Source of the DNA: Caulobacter sp. FWC26
Lineage (GTDB): Bacteria > Pseudomonadota > Alphaproteobacteria > Caulobacterales > Caulobacteraceae
Length of the DNA: 64,000 bases
Assembly: GCF_002742645.2 (NCBI RefSeq)
Contig: NZ_CP033875.1
Location: forward strand, 310,001 to 374,000
Reading direction: 5' to 3'
The first letter of the stretch is position 1. Every line of letters begins with the position of its first letter. The position numbers were made by a program, and so were the translations under genes. Positions 59,958-64,000 of the stretch are shown piece by piece. A model generated the notes under the pieces. The model was given only the letters and a program-made list of their open reading frames with translations. It had not been told where the DNA came from and did no database searches.

Positions 59958-62210
59958 ATGGACGAGCTAGAGGCCATCAAGGTCACCTTCTTTCAGGAGT
60001 GCGAGGAACTGCTCGCCGACCTCGAAGGCGGTCTCCTGGCCATGGAAGAAGGCGCGGGCGACCTAGAGACGGTCAACGCCGTGTTCCGCGCCGTCCATTC
60101 GATCAAGGGCGGCGCCGGGGCCTTCGGCCTCGAGCCGCTGGTGCGTTTCGCCCACGTGTTCGAGACTCTGCTGGACGCCGTCCGCGGCGGGTCGGTGCCG
60201 AACACGGTCGAACTGGCCGCCGTGCTTCTTCGCGCTTCCGACATCCTGGCCGACCACGTCAGCGCCGCGCGCGGCCTTGGCGACGTCGACATGGCCGCCT
60301 CCGCCGCCATGGCCGCCGAACTGGCGCAGTGGACTGATCCGAACGCAGCGCCGGCGGCCCCTGCGCCCGTCGCTGCTGCGGTTCCTGTCGAGGAAGCCGC
60401 GCCCATCGTCATCGGCGCCGATGACGATGCGATGGAAGAAGACGACCTCGGTTTCGTCTTCGTTCCGCAGACGATCACGGTCGAAGCCCAGGCGGCCGAC
60501 GCCGAGTTGATCCCGTCGAACGTCTGGACGGTGTCGATCCGTCCGAAGTCCGACCTTTATCGCAAGGCGAACGAGACCGCGCTGCTCCTGCGCGAACTGA
60601 ACCGCCTTGGCCCGATCAAGGCCACGCTGGACGACAGCGCGTTGCCGGCTCTGGAGAACCTCGACCCTGAGGCCGCCTTTGTCACCTGGAGCGTCCGCCT
60701 CGAGACCGAACAGGACGAGAGCGCCATCCGCGAGGTCTTCGAGTTCGTCGATGGCGACTGCGATCTCGAGATCACCCGGGGCGAGGCCTCTGTCGAAGCA
60801 GCGGTCGCCGCCCTGATCACCACGACCGAGCCCGTGGCCGCCGTCGAGCCGCCCGCTCCGGCGCCGGTCGAGGTCGCCGCGCCGGTCGCTGAAGCGCCGC
60901 CGGTTGAAGCCGCGCCGGTTGTCGAGGCCGCCAAGGCCGCCGCCGTCGCCCCGCCGCCGCAAAAGGCGACCCCCGTCGAGGTGCCGGGTCCCGGCCAATC
61001 GGTGATCCGCGTTGACCCCGAGCGCATCGATCGCCTGATCGATCTCGTCGGCGAACTGGTCATCAACCAAGCCATGCTGGCGCAACGCGTCGGCGAATAT
61101 GGCATCGCTCCTTCCTCCAACCTGGCCATGGGTCTCGACGAGCTGGAACAGCTGACGCGCGAGATCCAGGACAGCGTAATGGCCATCCGCGCTCAGCCGG
61201 TGAAGTCGGTGTTCCAGCGCATGCCGCGCCTGGTTCGCGAAGTCGCCAACATGACGGGCAAGCATGCCCGCCTGGTGATGGACGGCGAGAACACCGAAGT
61301 CGACAAGACGGTCATCGAGCGTCTGTCCGACCCGATCACGCACATGCTGCGCAACGCCATCGACCACGGGCTGGAAAGCCCCGAGGAGCGCAAGGCGGCC
61401 GGCAAGAACCCCGAAGGCGTCGTGCGCCTGGCGGCTCTGCACCGCAGCGGTCGGATCGTCATCGAGGTTTCCGACGACGGCAAGGGCATCAACCGCGAGC
61501 GCGTCTTCGGCATCGCCGTCAAGAAGGGCCTGATCGCGCCCGATCTGCAGCTGACCGACGAAGAGATCGACAACCTGATCTTCCTGCCGGGCTTCTCGAC
61601 CGCCGAAAAGATTTCGGACGTGTCGGGCCGTGGCGTTGGCATGGACGTGGTCAAGCGCTCCGTTCAGGCCCTGGGCGGCCGAATCTCGATCTCGTCGCGT
61701 CCGGGCCAAGGTTCGACCTTCACCCTCAGCCTGCCGCTGACCCTGGCCGTCCTGGACGGCATGGTGGTCGACGTCGCCGGCGAGACCCTGGTCGTTCCGC
61801 TGGCCGCGATCGTGGAAAGCCTGCGTCCCAAGCCGGAAGAGGTCCGTCCGCTGGGTCCGGTGGGTTCAGTGCTGGCTGTCCGCGACAGCTTCGTGCCGCT
61901 GATCGATGTGGGCTTGACCTTGGGCTACCGCGAGGAAAGCCCGCATCCGACCGACGGGGTGGTTCTTCTGGTCGAGGGCGAGGACGGTTCGCGCGCCGCC
62001 CTGGTGGCCGACGCCATCCATGGCCAGCGCCAGGTGGTCATCAAGTCGCTGGAACAGAACTATCAGCAGGTCGAGGGCGTGGCCGCCGCGACGATCCTGG
62101 GCGATGGCCGCGTGGCCCTTATCCTGGACGTCGACGCCACTATCAACCTGCGCCGTCGCGAGGGGGGCGCGCCGCGTCCCACCGAGCCCAGCCTGATCGC
62201 AGCGGAGTAA
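59958..62210 (+). CDS. cheA: Chemotaxis histidine kinase CheA
   Basis: 750 residues. P1 HPt domain with phospho-His47 (AVHSIKGGAGAFG), a long Ala/Pro/Val-rich region around residues 275-345, P3 dimerisation helices, P4 kinase core (N box HMLRNAIDHGLE, G1 SDDGKGI, G2 GRGVGMDVVK), and a C-terminal CheW-like P5 (LDGMVVDVAGETLVVPLAAI). It couples receptors to CheY and CheB phosphorylation. A 67-base gap follows cheY. Confidence 0.97.
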   Translation: MDELEAIKVTFFQECEELLADLEGGLLAMEEGAGDLETVNAVFRAVHSIKGGAGAFGLEPLVRFAHVFETLLDAVRGGSVPNTVELAAVLLRASDILADHVSAARGLGDVDMAASAAMAAELAQWTDPNAAPAAPAPVAAAVPVEEAAPIVIGADDDAMEEDDLGFVFVPQTITVEAQAADAELIPSNVWTVSIRPKSDLYRKANETALLLRELNRLGPIKATLDDSALPALENLDPEAAFVTWSVRLETEQDESAIREVFEFVDGDCDLEITRGEASVEAAVAALITTTEPVAAVEPPAPAPVEVAAPVAEAPPVEAAPVVEAAKAAAVAPPPQKATPVEVPGPGQSVIRVDPERIDRLIDLVGELVINQAMLAQRVGEYGIAPSSNLAMGLDELEQLTREIQDSVMAIRAQPVKSVFQRMPRLVREVANMTGKHARLVMDGENTEVDKTVIERLSDPITHMLRNAIDHGLESPEERKAAGKNPEGVVRLAALHRSGRIVIEVSDDGKGINRERVFGIAVKKGLIAPDLQLTDEEIDNLIFLPGFSTAEKISDVSGRGVGMDVVKRSVQALGGRISISSRPGQGSTFTLSLPLTLAVLDGMVVDVAGETLVVPLAAIVESLRPKPEEVRPLGPVGSVLAVRDSFVPLIDVGLTLGYREESPHPTDGVVLLVEGEDGSRAALVADAIHGQRQVVIKSLEQNYQQVEGVAAATILGDGRVALILDVDATINLRRREGGAPRPTEPSLIAAE

Positions 62211-62213
62211 GTC

Positions 62214-62681
62214 ATGACCGATCATGCCACCGCCACCAGCGCTGATCGCCGCGAACTGATCTCCTTCCGCGTGGGCGAGCAGGAGTACTGCGTCGACATC
62301 ATGGCCGTGCGCGAAATCCGGGGTTGGAGCCCCGCGACCACGCTGCCGCAGTCACCCAGCTACATGCGCGGGGTTATCAACCTGCGCGGCGCGGTGCTGC
62401 CCATCATGGACTTGGCGTGCCGCCTGGGCATGCCGGTGATCGAGCCGACCGTCCGCAGCGTGTTCATCGTGGTCAAGGCCGGCGATCGCACGGTGGGTCT
62501 GCTGGTCGACGCGGTGTCCGACATCCTGTCGATTAACGACGATATGATCCAACCGACCCCCGACGTCGCCTGCGACGCCGTCCGCAGTTTCGTCCGAGGG
62601 ATCATCTCGGTCGAGGGACGCATGATCAGCGAAATCTCGCTCGATCGGATCTTGCCTGAACGGGAGGCCCTGGCCGCCTGA
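62214..62681 (+). CDS. cheW: Chemotaxis adaptor CheW
   Basis: 155 residues, one CheW domain: [53 protein letters not shown] and [14 protein letters not shown]. It links receptors and CheA in signalling arrays. Three bases after the cheA stop; its last base is the first base of cheR. Confidence 0.97.
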   Translation: MTDHATATSADRRELISFRVGEQEYCVDIMAVREIRGWSPATTLPQSPSYMRGVINLRGAVLPIMDLACRLGMPVIEPTVRSVFIVVKAGDRTVGLLVDAVSDILSINDDMIQPTPDVACDAVRSFVRGIISVEGRMISEISLDRILPEREALAA

Positions 62682-63562
62682 TGTCTTCTGTCTCCGCGCC
62701 TATTTCGGACCGCCGCGAAGCCATCGTCGATGGCGAGTTCGCGTTCACGTCCCAAGACTTCAAGCGCATCGCCGCGCTGCTCTACGATCTGGCCGGCATC
62801 AGCCTTCCGGACAGCAAGGCGACCTTGGTCTATTCGCGTCTGGCCAAGCGCCTGCGCTCCCTGGGCATGCGCTCCTTCAACGAATACTGCGCGTTCGTCG
62901 CCAGCGAAAAGGGGCACGACGAAAGCCAGGAAATGCTCCGGGCGCTGACCACCAACGTCACGCGCTTCTTCCGCGAACCGCACCATTTCGACGACCTGCG
63001 CGCCAATGTTCTCGAGCCCATGGCCGATCAGGTTCGCGCGGGCCGCCGTTTGCGTCTTTGGTCGGCCGCCAGCTCGTCGGGGCAGGAGCCCTACTCGATC
63101 GCGTTCACGGTGCTGTCGGTTTGGCCGAACGCCGCCGATCTCGACATCCGGATTCTGGGCACGGATATCGACACCAACGTGCTCGCGACCGGACGCGCCG
63201 CCGTCTACGACGAGTCCCTGCTGGAGGGCATTCCGGCGGCCGCGCGCGGTCAGTATTTCGAACGCGACGCCAGCGATCGCCGGAGCTGGCGTGTCTGCGA
63301 GGCCGCCCGAAGCCTGGTCGCGTTCCGCGAACTAAATCTCAACGGTCCGTCCTGGCCAATGAAAGGCCCGTTCGACGCCATCTTCTGTCGGAATGTCGTG
63401 ATCTATTTTGATGAACCCACTCAGGAGCGCGTCTGGAACCGGTTCGCGCCGCTCGTCGCCCCCGGCGGTCGCCTCTATGTCGGTCACTCCGAACGGGTCG
63501 GTACGTCCGTGACCGCGTTCGAGAGCTGCGGCCTGACCGCCTATCGGAAGGTGGGGCGCTAA
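62681..63562 (+). CDS. cheR: Chemotaxis methyltransferase CheR
   Basis: 293 residues. N-terminal helical domain ([20 protein letters not shown]), then the SAM-dependent domain with [19 protein letters not shown] as the nucleotide motif, [20 protein letters not shown], and [20 protein letters not shown], ending [19 protein letters not shown]. It methylates receptor glutamates for adaptation. One-base overlap with cheW and with cheB. Confidence 0.97.
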   Translation: MSSVSAPISDRREAIVDGEFAFTSQDFKRIAALLYDLAGISLPDSKATLVYSRLAKRLRSLGMRSFNEYCAFVASEKGHDESQEMLRALTTNVTRFFREPHHFDDLRANVLEPMADQVRAGRRLRLWSAASSSGQEPYSIAFTVLSVWPNAADLDIRILGTDIDTNVLATGRAAVYDESLLEGIPAAARGQYFERDASDRRSWRVCEAARSLVAFRELNLNGPSWPMKGPFDAIFCRNVVIYFDEPTQERVWNRFAPLVAPGGRLYVGHSERVGTSVTAFESCGLTAYRKVGR

Positions 63563-64000
63563 TGGCCAAGATTCGCGTTCTCGTCGTCGATGACTCCGCC
63601 ACGATGCGGAGCCTGATTTCGGCGGCCCTCAATCGTGACCCGGATATCGAGGTGGTCGGCGGCGCCGGCGACCCGTTCGAGGCGCGGGGCATGATCAAGG
63701 CCCTGAACCCCGATGTCGTCACGCTGGACATCGAGATGCCGAACATGAACGGCATCGACTTCCTCGAGAAGATCATGCGCCTGCGGCCCATGCCGGTCGT
63801 CATGGTCTCGACCTTGACCCAGGCCGGCGCCGAGATGACGCTGCGAGCCTTGGAACTGGGCGCCGTGGACTGCGTGGGCAAGCCCGCCGACGCTACCGGC
63901 ACTCAGGAAGCGCTGGCCGAGATCGTCGCCAAAGTGAAGATCGCGGCGCGCGCCTCGGTTCGCACCAACGCCGGCGCCGCGCCCAGCGCGGCCGCGCCGC
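63562..64000 (+). CDS. cheB: Chemotaxis methylesterase CheB (partial)
   Basis: The first 146 residues are in the window. Receiver domain with Asp10-Asp11 (VVDDSATM), phospho-acceptor Asp56 ([13 protein letters not shown]), Ser/Thr switch in [10 protein letters not shown] and Lys in VGKPAD, then an Ala-rich linker. The methylesterase domain lies beyond base 64000. The TAATG overlap with cheR shows coupling. Confidence 0.95.
   Translation, partial: MAKIRVLVVDDSATMRSLISAALNRDPDIEVVGGAGDPFEARGMIKALNPDVVTLDIEMPNMNGIDFLEKIMRLRPMPVVMVSTLTQAGAEMTLRALELGAVDCVGKPADATGTQEALAEIVAKVKIAARASVRTNAGAAPSAAAP

Noticed and set aside
1..64000. CRISPR arrays, tRNA genes, insertion sequences or prophage genes
   Set aside because: No spaced short direct repeats, cloverleaf sequences, transposases or phage structural genes were seen on either strand. 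The only recombinase-like gene lacks catalytic residues.

Overview
The window is a stretch of a high-GC alphaproteobacterial chromosome, almost certainly Caulobacter or a very close relative. The support is the base composition and dense coding, the chemotaxis order mcpA - STAS protein - cheY - cheA - cheW - cheR - cheB at the right edge (the order known for the major Caulobacter crescentus che cluster), a full CtrA-type site (TTAA-N7-TTAA), and many GTG/TTG starts and ATGA overlaps. I see no tRNA, rRNA, CRISPR array, insertion sequence or prophage.

Layout. 1-11.4 kb is housekeeping and stress: the tail of an EAL protein, a YqgE-type protein, a peroxiredoxin, an OhrR-type regulator facing a Tat-exported hydrolase, a large acyl-CoA dehydrogenase, YceI, a cytochrome b561-YceI fusion, a Sua5-type tRNA enzyme, an FAD oxidase, a regulator/membrane-protein pair with repeated operators, and yaaA. 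11.5-18.7 kb carries a hydroxybutyrate dehydrogenase, a patatin lipase, a Nudix hydrolase, thrB-rnhA, a rhodanese facing a GlxA-type regulator, an HxlR regulator facing an NmrA-type reductase, and a resolvase-like protein that has lost key catalytic residues. 18.9-30 kb holds an ABC exporter, an SPFH/NfeD pair, small membrane proteins, a Crp/Fnr regulator, a nitronate monooxygenase, a GST with an HxlR regulator, an SDR, a site-2 protease homologue and ispH.

29.9-42.7 kb has argS behind a secreted protein, a chemoreceptor, a large secreted metalloprotease, then a tandem glycine riboswitch driving gcvT-gcvH-gcvPA-gcvPB, followed by two tandem paralogous membrane proteins. 42.7-54.6 kb has a cytoplasmic double-PAS chemoreceptor with an apparent one-base frameshift, an uncharacterised pair that includes an HTTM-like membrane protein, a glycosyltransferase/metallophosphoesterase pair resembling phosphate-stress lipid remodelling genes, a TetR regulator, an Lrp regulator facing a YeiH-type exporter, an amino-acid permease and an acyl-CoA dehydrogenase. 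54.8-64 kb is chemotaxis: a globin-coupled receptor, an McpA-type receptor and the che genes, with cheB cut by the window end.

How the parts work together. Four chemoreceptors lie in the window, and the right-hand group ends in a complete excitation/adaptation module (receptor, CheA, CheW, CheY, CheR, CheB). Glycine sensing by RNA controls glycine cleavage. Small regulator/target pairs with visible palindromic sites recur throughout. Three copies of a palindromic intergenic repeat (about 100 bp, ends GTCATCCCGG/CCGGGATGAC) and one composite repeat region occupy gene borders.
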